The translations under genes were made by a program, and so were the position numbers. Of a DNA stretch of 48,095 nt, positions 22,522 to 29,178 are shown one piece after another (positions within the stretch are counted from its first letter, which is position 1; the number at the start of each line of letters is the position of its first letter). The notes below the pieces were generated by a model. That model was not told where the DNA came from. It saw nothing but the letters and a program-made list of their open reading frames with translations, and did not search any database. The DNA comes from RGIG8785 sp045655245 (lineage in GTDB: Bacteria > Bacillota > Clostridia > RGIG8785), in assembly GCA_045655245.1 (NCBI GenBank), contig JAZOOX010000033.1:1-48095 (forward strand), read 5' to 3'.

Positions 22522-22907
22522 GGTTCGTTCTCCAAAAATGCGGCAATTTCCTTAAAGCATTGACGGTAGGTGTCAATGCTTCCGCCATAGGGGTCGGAAA
22601 TCCCCATCACGCGGATTTTTTCGGTCAGGTCGGGGCGGATGCGGGTCAGCAGGTCGGCGTGCCCTTGGCTCATGACATAGATGCGTTGGGCAACATTCAG
22701 GGCCGATTCGGTTAAAGGTGCGGCGCGGTGGCCTGTGAGGTCGATACCGTTTTCGGCGGCGACGGCGACGGCGTTTTCCGCCGCAGGTACACCTGCAACG
22801 GCCGCTAACCCCAAGGATGCGGCATCTTGACCCAAAACGGTTCGGGCATAACCTTCTGCCATCGGACTGCGGCAGGTGTTCCCCGTACAGATAAACAACA
22901 GATTCAT
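22512..22907 (-). CDS. Low-molecular-weight phosphatase, YwlE-like (probable protein-arginine phosphatase)
   Basis: 131 aa from ATG 22907, which overlaps the tsaC stop (ATGA) and follows AGAGGAA; an upstream start at 22964 would lie within tsaC. The P-loop CTGNTCRSPMAEG carries the catalytic Cys and Arg, and DPYGG supplies the general-acid aspartate. Family knowledge: a threonine in the CxGNTCRS loop, rather than isoleucine, marks the arginine-specific YwlE branch. The ywlC/tsaC-ywlE linkage of Bacillus is kept here. YwlE reverses arginine phosphorylation by McsB, which is not in this window. Substrate choice is inferred from that single residue. Confidence 0.82.
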   Translation of the reverse strand: MNLLFICTGNTCRSPMAEGYARTVLGQDAASLGLAAVAGVPAAENAVAVAAENGIDLTGHRAAPLTESALNVAQRIYVMSQGHADLLTRIRPDLTEKIRVMGISDPYGGSIDTYRQCFKEIAAFLENEPWN

Positions 22908-23929
22908 AACGATTCCTCTAAATGAATGATTTGGAACCCTGCGGCTTTGTGCAGGCGGTTGCAAAGGGCAAGTCCGATGCCGCCGTCATCGGCGTCTACG
23001 GCAAAAATCTGCTCTATACTTCGGTCGTCGCAGGTGCGTAAGGCGGCAAAAAGCCGCTGGGCGGCGGTGGTGGTATCCGTTCCTAAGGAAAGGACCAAGT
23101 CGGCATCCCCTTGGGCAAAGTAGCCGTCGGGTGCCAGGATCGCCGTCTTTTTACGGGTGTGGGCAACGGCGGATTTGATATAGCGGACGACCGCCTCTTT
23201 TTCGCCGTCAATGACGACCACCGCACCCTCGGGGGCATAGTGGCGGGACTTCATTCCGGGGGCGAGCGGTCGCTCGGTGTGAGCACCGTAAATGGCGGGG
23301 TCTACCTCCACCTGACCCAGTATGCTGCGAAGTTCTTCTAAGGTGACGCCGCCCGGGCGAAGGAGGGTGGGGACGCCTGCCAAAGAAACGACCGTCGATT
23401 CCAGCCCGATGGTACAGGCACCGCCGTCTAAAATCAGGTCAACCCGTCCGTCCAGATCGTCGGCAACATGCTTGGCGGTGGTGGGGCTGGGTTTCCCCGA
23501 GCGGTTGGCACTGGGGGCAGCAACGGGCACTCCCGCCTGACGAATGACCGCCTGCATCACAGGGGAATCGGGCATCCGTACGGCAACCGTGTCCAGCCCT
23601 GCCGTAACGGCATCGGGGACAAGGGCGCTCCGTTTGAAGATCATGGTCAAAGGACCCGGCCAAAAGGCTTTGGCGAGGGCTTTTGCGGCAGGGGGGATCT
23701 CTGCCACCAAGGGCAAGAGCATCTCCCAATCGGCGATATGTAAAATCAGCGGATTGTCCTGGGGACGCCCCTTTGCCGTAAAGATCTTGGCAACGGCATC
23801 GGGGTCAAACCCGTTGGCACCCAGCCCGTAGACCGTTTCGGTGGGCAGGGCGCAAAGACCTCCCGACTTGATGGTTTGGGCGGCTTGGGCAATCGCATCT
23901 TCAGTTGCTTTTAAAAATAACGTATTCAT
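22904..23929 (-). CDS. tsaC: TsaC/Sua5 threonylcarbamoyl-AMP synthase
   Basis: 341 aa: a long, Sua5-type protein rather than the ~190-aa TsaC form. The YrdC domain has GLCALPTETVYGLGANGF, KIFTAKGRPQDNPL, WPGPLTMIF, VAVRMPDSP, and PVAAPSANRSGKPSPTT. The Sua5 C-terminal domain starts after LLRPGGVT and includes the linker PLAPGMKSRHYAPEGAVVV. It makes threonylcarbamoyl-AMP from threonine, bicarbonate and ATP for TsaD. First gene of its operon, with a clean promoter and AGGAAAGG site; it overlaps the phosphatase gene by 4 nt. Confidence 0.95.
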   Translation of the reverse strand: MNTLFLKATEDAIAQAAQTIKSGGLCALPTETVYGLGANGFDPDAVAKIFTAKGRPQDNPLILHIADWEMLLPLVAEIPPAAKALAKAFWPGPLTMIFKRSALVPDAVTAGLDTVAVRMPDSPVMQAVIRQAGVPVAAPSANRSGKPSPTTAKHVADDLDGRVDLILDGGACTIGLESTVVSLAGVPTLLRPGGVTLEELRSILGQVEVDPAIYGAHTERPLAPGMKSRHYAPEGAVVVIDGEKEAVVRYIKSAVAHTRKKTAILAPDGYFAQGDADLVLSLGTDTTTAAQRLFAALRTCDDRSIEQIFAVDADDGGIGLALCNRLHKAAGFQIIHLEESL

Positions 23930-23949
23930 AGTAAGATCCTTTCCTGCCC

Positions 23950-23978
23950 ATTATACACCAGCCCGCCGTGTTTTTCAA
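23950..23978 (-). promoter_or_regulatory. Promoter of the tsaC-ywlE-rimI-tsaD operon
   Basis: On the minus strand TTGAAA (23978-23973) and TATAAT (23955-23950) with a 17-bp spacer, 21 nt before the tsaC ATG. Confidence 0.82.
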
Positions 23979-23980
23979 GT

Positions 23981-24007
23981 AAAAAAAAGACTGCCTTGCG
24001 GCAGTCC
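23981..24007 (-). terminator. Terminator of the DUF3048 gene
   Basis: On the minus strand GACTGCC (24006-24000) pairs with GGCAGTC (23995-23989) with a 4-nt loop, then a run of eight T. It also insulates the tsaC promoter. Confidence 0.88.
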
Positions 24008-24010
24008 TTT

Positions 24011-25024
24011 TTATTCGTAAGAGATGTTTCCCGGCGGGACCAGTTGGATGAAGGTCTGACCGGGGTTTAAGGTCAGCGCGGAGCCGTCCGCCAGGGTGTA
24101 TCGGGTCTCTTCAAAACGGGAGGGTTTGGACCAGGTGATGGTCTGTGCCTTACCGCCGGAAAAGAAGACGCCCTTGCCCGATCCGACGGTAGTCAGGTCT
24201 TGGCGGGCAGAACCGTCACCCAAGGAGAAATTCGCTACTTCCAGCGCAATGACGTTGGTGGGTGCTAACTGTACGCCGCTTTGCATATTGTGGGGCGCAC
24301 CGTTGATAAAGCGTTTGTAAGTTTTGGTTTCGGCATCGTAGACATAGCCTACGCGATACCCGCCGCTGTAGGTCAGGCGGATGTCACCATGGTCGGTACC
24401 CTGAGGTACAAAGAAGGTGTTTTCCATAGGAATCGCAGTCGCTTTTCCTTCGGTAGAGAAGCCTTTTGCTTCGACCTTTGCGGCAATTTTTTCGATGCTG
24501 GTAAAGGCGCTGTGCCAATCCCCTGCGAATTTCCGTTCACGCCAGTAGATGGTACTGTCGTCGCCCAGCACGCCGTTGATTTTGTCAAACCCGAAGGATT
24601 CCAAATCCGATTGGGCACGGGGGCTCCAGCCGTAGTGGATGTAGATGGCGCCGTGCTCCCGCATATAGTCCAGAAAATAGTGGCGGGAGGAGCGAACGGG
24701 TCCGATTTTGGCCGTGTTGACATCGCGGAAGAATGCCATCATTCGCGATGCGCCGCCCTCGACCATCATTTCGTACACCAGATAGGCGTCTTCGACACCT
24801 GCCTGAGGACGGGCGTTTTTGTCGTCGTTGTCAATCATTACCGCATAAGGACGGGTGGTGGAACGGTACTGTTTAACGATTTCGGGGACAACCGTTTCCA
24901 CGGGTTCTTCGACAACGGGGACATCGGTGGGCACCACAGGCTCAACAGGTTCGCCGCAACCGATTAAGGATAGGGTTAAAAGCAGTGCAAGTAGGAATGC
25001 CCCACTGCGGGCCATGCCCCCCAT
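24011..25024 (-). CDS. DUF3048 lipoprotein (YerB-like)
   Basis: 337 aa. The ATG at 25024 overlaps the stop of the upstream acetyltransferase by one base (TGATG), so translation is coupled; a second Met (residue 4) is an alternative. A lipobox (LLALLLTLSLIGC) marks a membrane-anchored lipoprotein. A Pro/Val/Glu-rich linker follows, then the DUF3048 part: RPYAVMIDNDDKNARPQAGV, DAYLVYEMMVEGGASRMMA, IGPVRSSRHYFLDYMREHGA and the C-terminal YTLADGSALTLNPGQTFIQL. YerB is its Bacillus relative; no biochemical function is established to my knowledge. Ends at a strong terminator. Confidence 0.9.
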   Translation of the reverse strand: MGGMARSGAFLLALLLTLSLIGCGEPVEPVVPTDVPVVEEPVETVVPEIVKQYRSTTRPYAVMIDNDDKNARPQAGVEDAYLVYEMMVEGGASRMMAFFRDVNTAKIGPVRSSRHYFLDYMREHGAIYIHYGWSPRAQSDLESFGFDKINGVLGDDSTIYWRERKFAGDWHSAFTSIEKIAAKVEAKGFSTEGKATAIPMENTFFVPQGTDHGDIRLTYSGGYRVGYVYDAETKTYKRFINGAPHNMQSGVQLAPTNVIALEVANFSLGDGSARQDLTTVGSGKGVFFSGGKAQTITWSKPSRFEETRYTLADGSALTLNPGQTFIQLVPPGNISYE

Positions 25025-25521
25025 CAGTCTTGAGGCAGACGGAGCAAGTATAAAAACTCGCTGCCGGAGGTGTGTTGGCCCATGCGCTCATAACCCATTT
25101 TGCCGTACAGGCCCTGACCGCGGGTGTTGGCAAAGTGGGTGGTCAGGAGAATGCCGCCGCACTTGTGTTCGATAGCGCACTGACGGGCAGTGTCCATCAG
25201 GCGTTTGCCCATGTGTTTTCCTTTATACCCGTCACGGACGGCGATGCCCAGCCACGGAAGTTTCTTGTCCAGTTCGCACAAATAGACATAGCCGACCATC
25301 CGCTCGCTGCCGTCTTCCTGCTTTTCGGTAGCGGCAAAAAAACGGGCGTTTTTAACGCTGTCGGTGTCTGCTTCGGTCCAGAATTTCATTGCGAAGTTGC
25401 GGTTGCAATCACGGGTATTGAAAAAGAAAACCGTTTCAGGACCCATTTGGTCGAAGAACTCGTTGACCATATCACGGTCGCCTTCGGCAAAAGGGCGGAT
25501 GATTGCTTCTTGTGTATGCAT
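25024..25521 (-). CDS. GNAT acetyltransferase, copy 1 of a tandem pair
   Basis: 165 aa from the ATG at 25521, 6 nt after AGGAGG. GNAT fold with acetyl-CoA loop GIAVRDGYKGKHMGKRLM and the C-terminal GQGLYGKMGYERMGQ. It is closely similar along its whole length to the next gene upstream (shared runs include MVNEFFDQMGPET, FFAATEKQEDGSE and IAVRDGYKGKHMG). It lies 13 nt downstream of that copy and is coupled to the DUF3048 lipoprotein gene. Substrate unknown. Confidence 0.85.
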   Translation of the reverse strand: MHTQEAIIRPFAEGDRDMVNEFFDQMGPETVFFFNTRDCNRNFAMKFWTEADTDSVKNARFFAATEKQEDGSERMVGYVYLCELDKKLPWLGIAVRDGYKGKHMGKRLMDTARQCAIEHKCGGILLTTHFANTRGQGLYGKMGYERMGQHTSGSEFLYLLRLPQD

Positions 25522-25534
25522 CGTTTTCCTCCTG

Positions 25535-26032
25535 TTATTTGTTGGGCAGGCGCAGGATGTAGATAAACTCACTGCCACAGTTGTGCTGGCCCAGTTTTTC
25601 ATAGCCCATCTTTTGATAGAGCGCCTGGCCGCGGATGTTGGCAAAGTGCGTCATTAAGGTAATGCCGCCGCAATTATTTTCCTCGGCTACCTCACGCGCC
25701 TTTTCCATCAGCCGTCTGCCCATGTGTTTGCCCTTATAACCGTCACGGACGGCGATTCCCAGACCGGGAACCTTGGTATGCATACGGGTCAGAAAAACAT
25801 AGCCGACCATCAGTTCGCTTCCGTCTTCCTGCTTTTCGGTAGCGGCAAAGAAACGAAGATTTTTTGCATCTTCGTCATTCTCATCCCAAAAACGTAAAGC
25901 AAAGTTGCGGTTGCAGTCGTTGGTGTTGAAAAAGAACGTGGTTTCGGGACCCATTTGGTCGAAAAATTCGTTGACCATATCCAGGTCACCCTTTTCAAAG
26001 GGTCTGATTACTGCATCTGTAACACTCATCAT
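25535..26032 (-). CDS. GNAT acetyltransferase, copy 2 of a tandem pair
   Basis: 165 aa from ATG 26032, with AAAGGAGGT upstream; a longer frame reaching 26257 would include the divergent gene and is rejected. Same architecture as copy 1: RPFEKGDLDMVNEFFDQMGP, FNTNDCNRNFALRFW, the acetyl-CoA loop around AVRDGYKGKHMGRRLM, and RGQALYQKMGYEKLGQH. The equal lengths and adjacent position show a tandem duplication followed by divergence, mainly in the segments after NRNFA and after LMEKAR. It is the first gene of the minus-strand operon GNAT-GNAT-DUF3048. Confidence 0.85.
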   Translation of the reverse strand: MMSVTDAVIRPFEKGDLDMVNEFFDQMGPETTFFFNTNDCNRNFALRFWDENDEDAKNLRFFAATEKQEDGSELMVGYVFLTRMHTKVPGLGIAVRDGYKGKHMGRRLMEKAREVAEENNCGGITLMTHFANIRGQALYQKMGYEKLGQHNCGSEFIYILRLPNK

Positions 26033-26056
26033 AGTACCTCCTTTCAAGGTACTTCT

Positions 26057-26121
26057 ATTGTATAAAAATATCGTCTTTTTGTCAAGGGGAATTGACCCTT
26101 TTGGTCGAATTGTGCTATACT
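26057..26121. promoter_or_regulatory. Back-to-back promoters of the GNAT operon and NusG-II gene
   Basis: Minus strand: TTGACA (26085-26080) and TACAAT (26062-26057), spacer 17. Plus strand: TTGACC 26092-26097 and TATACT 26116-26121, spacer 18. The two -35 boxes are 6 bp apart, so both polymerases cannot easily bind at once. Confidence 0.78.
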
Positions 26122-26141
26122 GTAAAAAAAGGAGTTTTTCT

Positions 26142-26483
26142 ATGAAAAAGGATTGGATTCTGATTGGTGCGGTGCTCTTTTCCGCGCTTTTGCTTTGGAT
26201 CGGTTTTTCCCGCTTTGCACCCGGAGCGGGAGACGTGGTTATCTCAGCCGAGGGCAAGGAGATTCTGCGCTGTTCCTTGACAAAAGACCAAGTGCTGACC
26301 CTGCCCCATCATGGGGTAAAGATTGAAAATCAAAGCGTACGGGTGATCCGCAGCGACTGCGGGGGTCAGGATTGTGTCAAGACCCCGCCGGTCTCCCGCG
26401 GGGGACAAGCCATCGTCTGCCTGCCGTATCGGTTGAGTATCCGCATTGTCTCGGGCAATGCCTTAGACAGCATTACTTATTGA
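26142..26483 (+). CDS. NusG domain II-containing membrane-anchored protein
   Basis: 113 aa from ATG 26142 (AAAAGGAG upstream). One N-terminal membrane helix (WILIGAVLFSALLLWIGFS), then a small beta-rich extracytoplasmic domain: VLTLPHHGVKIENQSVRVI, SDCGGQDCVKTPPVSRGGQA and IVCLPYRLSIRIV. The paired Cys motif DCGGQDCV is characteristic of the NusG domain II proteins found beside Gx transporters. Family context links them to Rnf-like or flavin-dependent redox modules at the membrane. It is 12 nt upstream of the Gx-transporter gene. Confidence 0.82.
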   Translation: MKKDWILIGAVLFSALLLWIGFSRFAPGAGDVVISAEGKEILRCSLTKDQVLTLPHHGVKIENQSVRVIRSDCGGQDCVKTPPVSRGGQAIVCLPYRLSIRIVSGNALDSITY

Positions 26484-26495
26484 GGGAGGAAGGGA

Positions 26496-26981
26496 ATGAG
26501 TAAGCGAATCACCACCTCTGCCCTGCTGTTGGCGGCAGCACTGGTGTTGGGGTATATCGAGGCCCTTTTCTTTCAACTGCCCGCCCTGCCGGGGGTGAAG
26601 CTGGGGCTTGGCAACATTGCTGTTCTTTTGGCGTTGTATCATTTGGGCAACCGTGAAGCGTTGATCCTTTCGGTTTTAAAGACGGTGCTGACTGCGCTGT
26701 TATTCGGCAACGCCCCGGGGATGTTCTACGGGTTGCTGGGAAGCTTGCTGGCCTGGTGGGGAATGTGCGGCGGGCGGCGGGTATTCGGCATGGTGGGGGT
26801 CAGCGTCATCGGTGGAGTCCTTCACAACTTGGGACAACTGATGGTTGCCTGCATCCTGACCCGAAGTGCTGCGCCGTTGTACTATCTGCCCTTATTGCTG
26901 GCGGGAGGGACGTTTTTTGGAGTACTGACTGCCCTTTGCGCCGCCCCTGTACTCCGTCGATTTCAAGCAAAAAAAAGATAG
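26496..26981 (+). CDS. Gx transporter family / heptaprenyl diphosphate synthase component I-like
   Basis: 161 aa, about five hydrophobic helices. Recognisable by PALPGVKLGLGNIAVLLALY, SVLKTVLTALLFGNAPGMFY, LLGSLLAWWGM and VSVIGGVLHNLGQLMVACIL, features of the family annotated as Gx transporter or HepPP synthase component I. The membrane topology favours a substrate-binding S-component-like transporter over a prenyl synthase. It is expressed with the NusG-II protein; an apbE flavin transferase gene converges from the right, a combination often seen around flavin/quinone-linked membrane modules. Stop codon lies within the terminator stem. Confidence 0.8.
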   Translation: MSKRITTSALLLAAALVLGYIEALFFQLPALPGVKLGLGNIAVLLALYHLGNREALILSVLKTVLTALLFGNAPGMFYGLLGSLLAWWGMCGGRRVFGMVGVSVIGGVLHNLGQLMVACILTRSAAPLYYLPLLLAGGTFFGVLTALCAAPVLRRFQAKKR

Positions 26982-27004
26982 ACCCTGGCGGGTCTATCTT
27001 TTTT
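26976..27004. terminator. Terminator after the Gx-transporter gene
   Basis: AGATAGACCC 26976-26985, TGGC loop, GGGTCTATCT 26990-26999, then T run; A-rich on the other side, so it may work in both directions. The remaining ~120 bp to the apbE stop are AT-rich; a plus-strand ATG at about 27033 has a strong AGGGGG site but reads antisense into apbE and is not called. Confidence 0.85.
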
Positions 27005-27124
27005 GTCTCCAATGAAAAAAGGAGAGGGGGAAATGAAAAAGTATTGTGTGGTGTATCTTTATAATACGACATTTTTCCCAGAAATACAATTCGTTTTTTG
27101 TACGATTATTACTGAATTTAAAAA

Positions 27125-28072
27125 CTATTTTTGTGCAGAATTAACAAATTCCGGGTTGCGGATGGTGACAACCCCTCCGTCGTCCCGTACCAAAACCGCT
27201 GAAACGTCGGGGAACGCTTTTAACAGTTCCTCGGCTTTTTTATTGCCCAAAACGATGCAGGCGGTTGCCAGAGCATCGGCAGTGGCGGCGGAATCGGCAA
27301 TGATGGTGGCGGAAACCAGGTCGGTCTTTGCAGGGGCGCCTGTTTTGGGGTCGAGGATATGGTGGTAGCGGGTGCCGTCAATCTCCTGATACCGCTGGTT
27401 TGTTCCTGCGGTGTCGGCGGCTTGATTGCGCAGCGCCAAACGGGGTGGGTCGGGCTGGCTCATCAGGGTGTCAATGCCTACGGCAAAGGGACTGCCCTGT
27501 TTATCGCCCAGGCAATAGACGTTCCCGCCCAGGTTTAAAATAGCGGAAGAGACGCCTTCCTGCCGCAGATAGTCTGCCAGGCGATCAGCCACATACCCCT
27601 TGGCAATACCGCCCAGATCCAACCTGCCCGTACCGTCTACCTGAACGCGGTTTTCCTCAACGGTGACCGCGGTGGCAAGGGCTTCGGTCAGTGCGGTTTC
27701 GATTGCCCGGGGATCGGGGAGGGTGTCGGTACTCCACAAATCGGATAAGGCGCCCAAGCGAATGTCAAAAGCGCCGTTGGTAGCAGTTGACAGGTTCAGG
27801 GCAGTCTGGATAACGGTGGCAGTTTCGTCGTCCACCACGGTGGGGATTTGGGGAAGAAGGTGGCCCAGGTCGCTTTCTTCTGAAAAGCGGTCGAAGCGGA
27901 GTTCGTACTCCGAACAACGTTTCCAGCACCCGTTAAAGAGGGCGGGGTCGGCATCGTCGGGCAGCGTGATACTGACCACCGTATCAAAAAAGTAAGCGGT
28001 TTGGGTTTCCGTTTTAGGTTGACAGCCGCAGAGCAAAAGCAGGAGCATCCCTGCAAGAATCAGGCGTTTCAT
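27125..28072 (-). CDS. apbE: ApbE, FAD:protein FMN transferase lipoprotein
   Basis: 315 aa with a lipobox signal (ILAGMLLLLLCGC). Matches ApbE: TAYFFDTVVSITL, GAFDIRLGAL, the FAD-binding LDLGGIAKGYVADRLADYL, ILNLGGNVYCLG, and the HHILDPKTGAPA motif preceding DLVSATIIADSAATADALAT, which holds the metal-binding residues. It attaches FMN from FAD to threonines of membrane flavoproteins such as RnfG/NqrC. Its ATG overlaps the mnmA stop (ATGA). The neighbouring NusG-II/Gx pair fits a membrane flavin module, but no rnf genes are in the window. Confidence 0.93.
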   Translation of the reverse strand: MKRLILAGMLLLLLCGCQPKTETQTAYFFDTVVSITLPDDADPALFNGCWKRCSEYELRFDRFSEESDLGHLLPQIPTVVDDETATVIQTALNLSTATNGAFDIRLGALSDLWSTDTLPDPRAIETALTEALATAVTVEENRVQVDGTGRLDLGGIAKGYVADRLADYLRQEGVSSAILNLGGNVYCLGDKQGSPFAVGIDTLMSQPDPPRLALRNQAADTAGTNQRYQEIDGTRYHHILDPKTGAPAKTDLVSATIIADSAATADALATACIVLGNKKAEELLKAFPDVSAVLVRDDGGVVTIRNPEFVNSAQK

Positions 28073-29115
28073 ACCAGTTCCCCCGAACGGATCTCACCGC
28101 CGCCCACCAAGAGATTATCCTGATAAAAGACCGCCGACTGTCCCGGAGTGACCGCCCGTTGCGGGGTGTCAAATTCCACACGGACAGTACCGTCCTGCAA
28201 GGGGGTGACGGTGGCGGGAACAGGCTTTCCGCCGTAGCGGATCTTAACGGACAGCACCGTGGGCGCGGTCAGGCGGGGAATTGCCATCCAGTTCAGGTCT
28301 TCGGCAATGAAGGAACGATGGAATTCCTGTCCCGAAACGCCTAAAGTAACGGTGTTGGTCAAGGGGTCGATGGCGGTGACGTAGACGGGGGTACCCAGTG
28401 CGATGCCCAAGCCTTTGCGCTGGCCAACAGTGTAGTCCCAGATGCCGGTGTGCTGACCCAGCACCCGACCGTCGGCATCGACAAAGTTGCCCTTTTCCGG
28501 CTCGGTTCCGGTATAGTCCCGCAGGAATCTGCCGTAGTTTTTGTCGGGGATAAAGCAGATTTCCTGACTGTCTGCCTTTTCGGCGATGGGGAGTCCGTAG
28601 TGGCGGGCAAGGTCGCGGACCCGCTCTTTGTTCATCCCTGACAGGGGGAGTATCAGAACCCGCAACAGCTCCTGCGTTAAGGGGTAGAGGACATAGGTTT
28701 GGTCTTTGGGGTTGTTTTCTTCCCGCAGGAAGGTCAAACGCCCCTCGTATTCCTGCAGGCGAGCGTAGTGTCCTGTTGCAATGGCATCGCAATCGAAAGC
28801 GGCAAGTGCCTCAAACAGGGCGGAGAACTTGATAAATCGGTTGCAGAAGATACAGGGGTTGGGGGTCTTGCCTGCAAGGTAGCGTTGGGTAAAGGGGTCA
28901 ATGACCTGCCGGCGAAACTGTTCGGTGTGGTCAAGGACATGATGCTCGATCCCAAGCAAACGGCAGACCGCCGAAGCGTCACGCTGTTCAGTTTCGGGAC
29001 TGTCCCAAAGCCGCAGGGTCACGCCGATTACGTCGTAGCCTTGTTCTTTTAAGAGGGCGGCGGCGACACTGCTGTCCACCCCGCCGCTCATTCCGATAAG
29101 CACACGCTTTGCCAT
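28069..29115 (-). CDS. mnmA: MnmA, tRNA-specific 2-thiouridylase
   Basis: 348 aa from ATG 29115, 6 nt after GGAGG; a start at 29163 would lie in the preceding hairpin. The PP-loop GMSGGVDSSVAA binds ATP; the catalytic cysteines are in PNPCIFCNRFIKF and in DSQEICFIPD; the C-terminal part has TGIWDYTVGQRKGLGIALGT and the beta-barrel end RYGGKPVPATV. MnmA places sulfur at C2 of U34 in tRNAs for Lys, Glu and Gln. No cysteine desulfurase partner is adjacent. Stop codon overlaps apbE. Confidence 0.95.
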   Translation of the reverse strand: MAKRVLIGMSGGVDSSVAAALLKEQGYDVIGVTLRLWDSPETEQRDASAVCRLLGIEHHVLDHTEQFRRQVIDPFTQRYLAGKTPNPCIFCNRFIKFSALFEALAAFDCDAIATGHYARLQEYEGRLTFLREENNPKDQTYVLYPLTQELLRVLILPLSGMNKERVRDLARHYGLPIAEKADSQEICFIPDKNYGRFLRDYTGTEPEKGNFVDADGRVLGQHTGIWDYTVGQRKGLGIALGTPVYVTAIDPLTNTVTLGVSGQEFHRSFIAEDLNWMAIPRLTAPTVLSVKIRYGGKPVPATVTPLQDGTVRVEFDTPQRAVTPGQSAVFYQDNLLVGGGEIRSGELV

Positions 29116-29124
29116 AGCTCCTCC

Positions 29125-29155
29125 AAAAATAAAGGGCGAACGAAGCCGTTCGCCC
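29125..29155 (-). terminator. Hairpin between the esterase gene and mnmA
   Basis: GGGCGAAC and GTTCGCCC (29134-29141 / 29148-29155) form a perfect 8-bp stem; on the minus strand it is followed by TTTATTTTT. It ends the esterase gene. A TATAAT on the minus strand at 29167-29162 may be a weak mnmA promoter, in which case the hairpin is at the start of the mnmA mRNA. Confidence 0.7.
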
Positions 29156-29178
29156 TCCTTCATTATAGTGTGTCCCGA

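Noticed and set aside
27003..27368. Plus-strand ORF with a strong AGGGGG site near 27020
   Set aside because: Most of it is antisense to apbE and the N-terminal part is an AT-rich spacer; no family resemblance.
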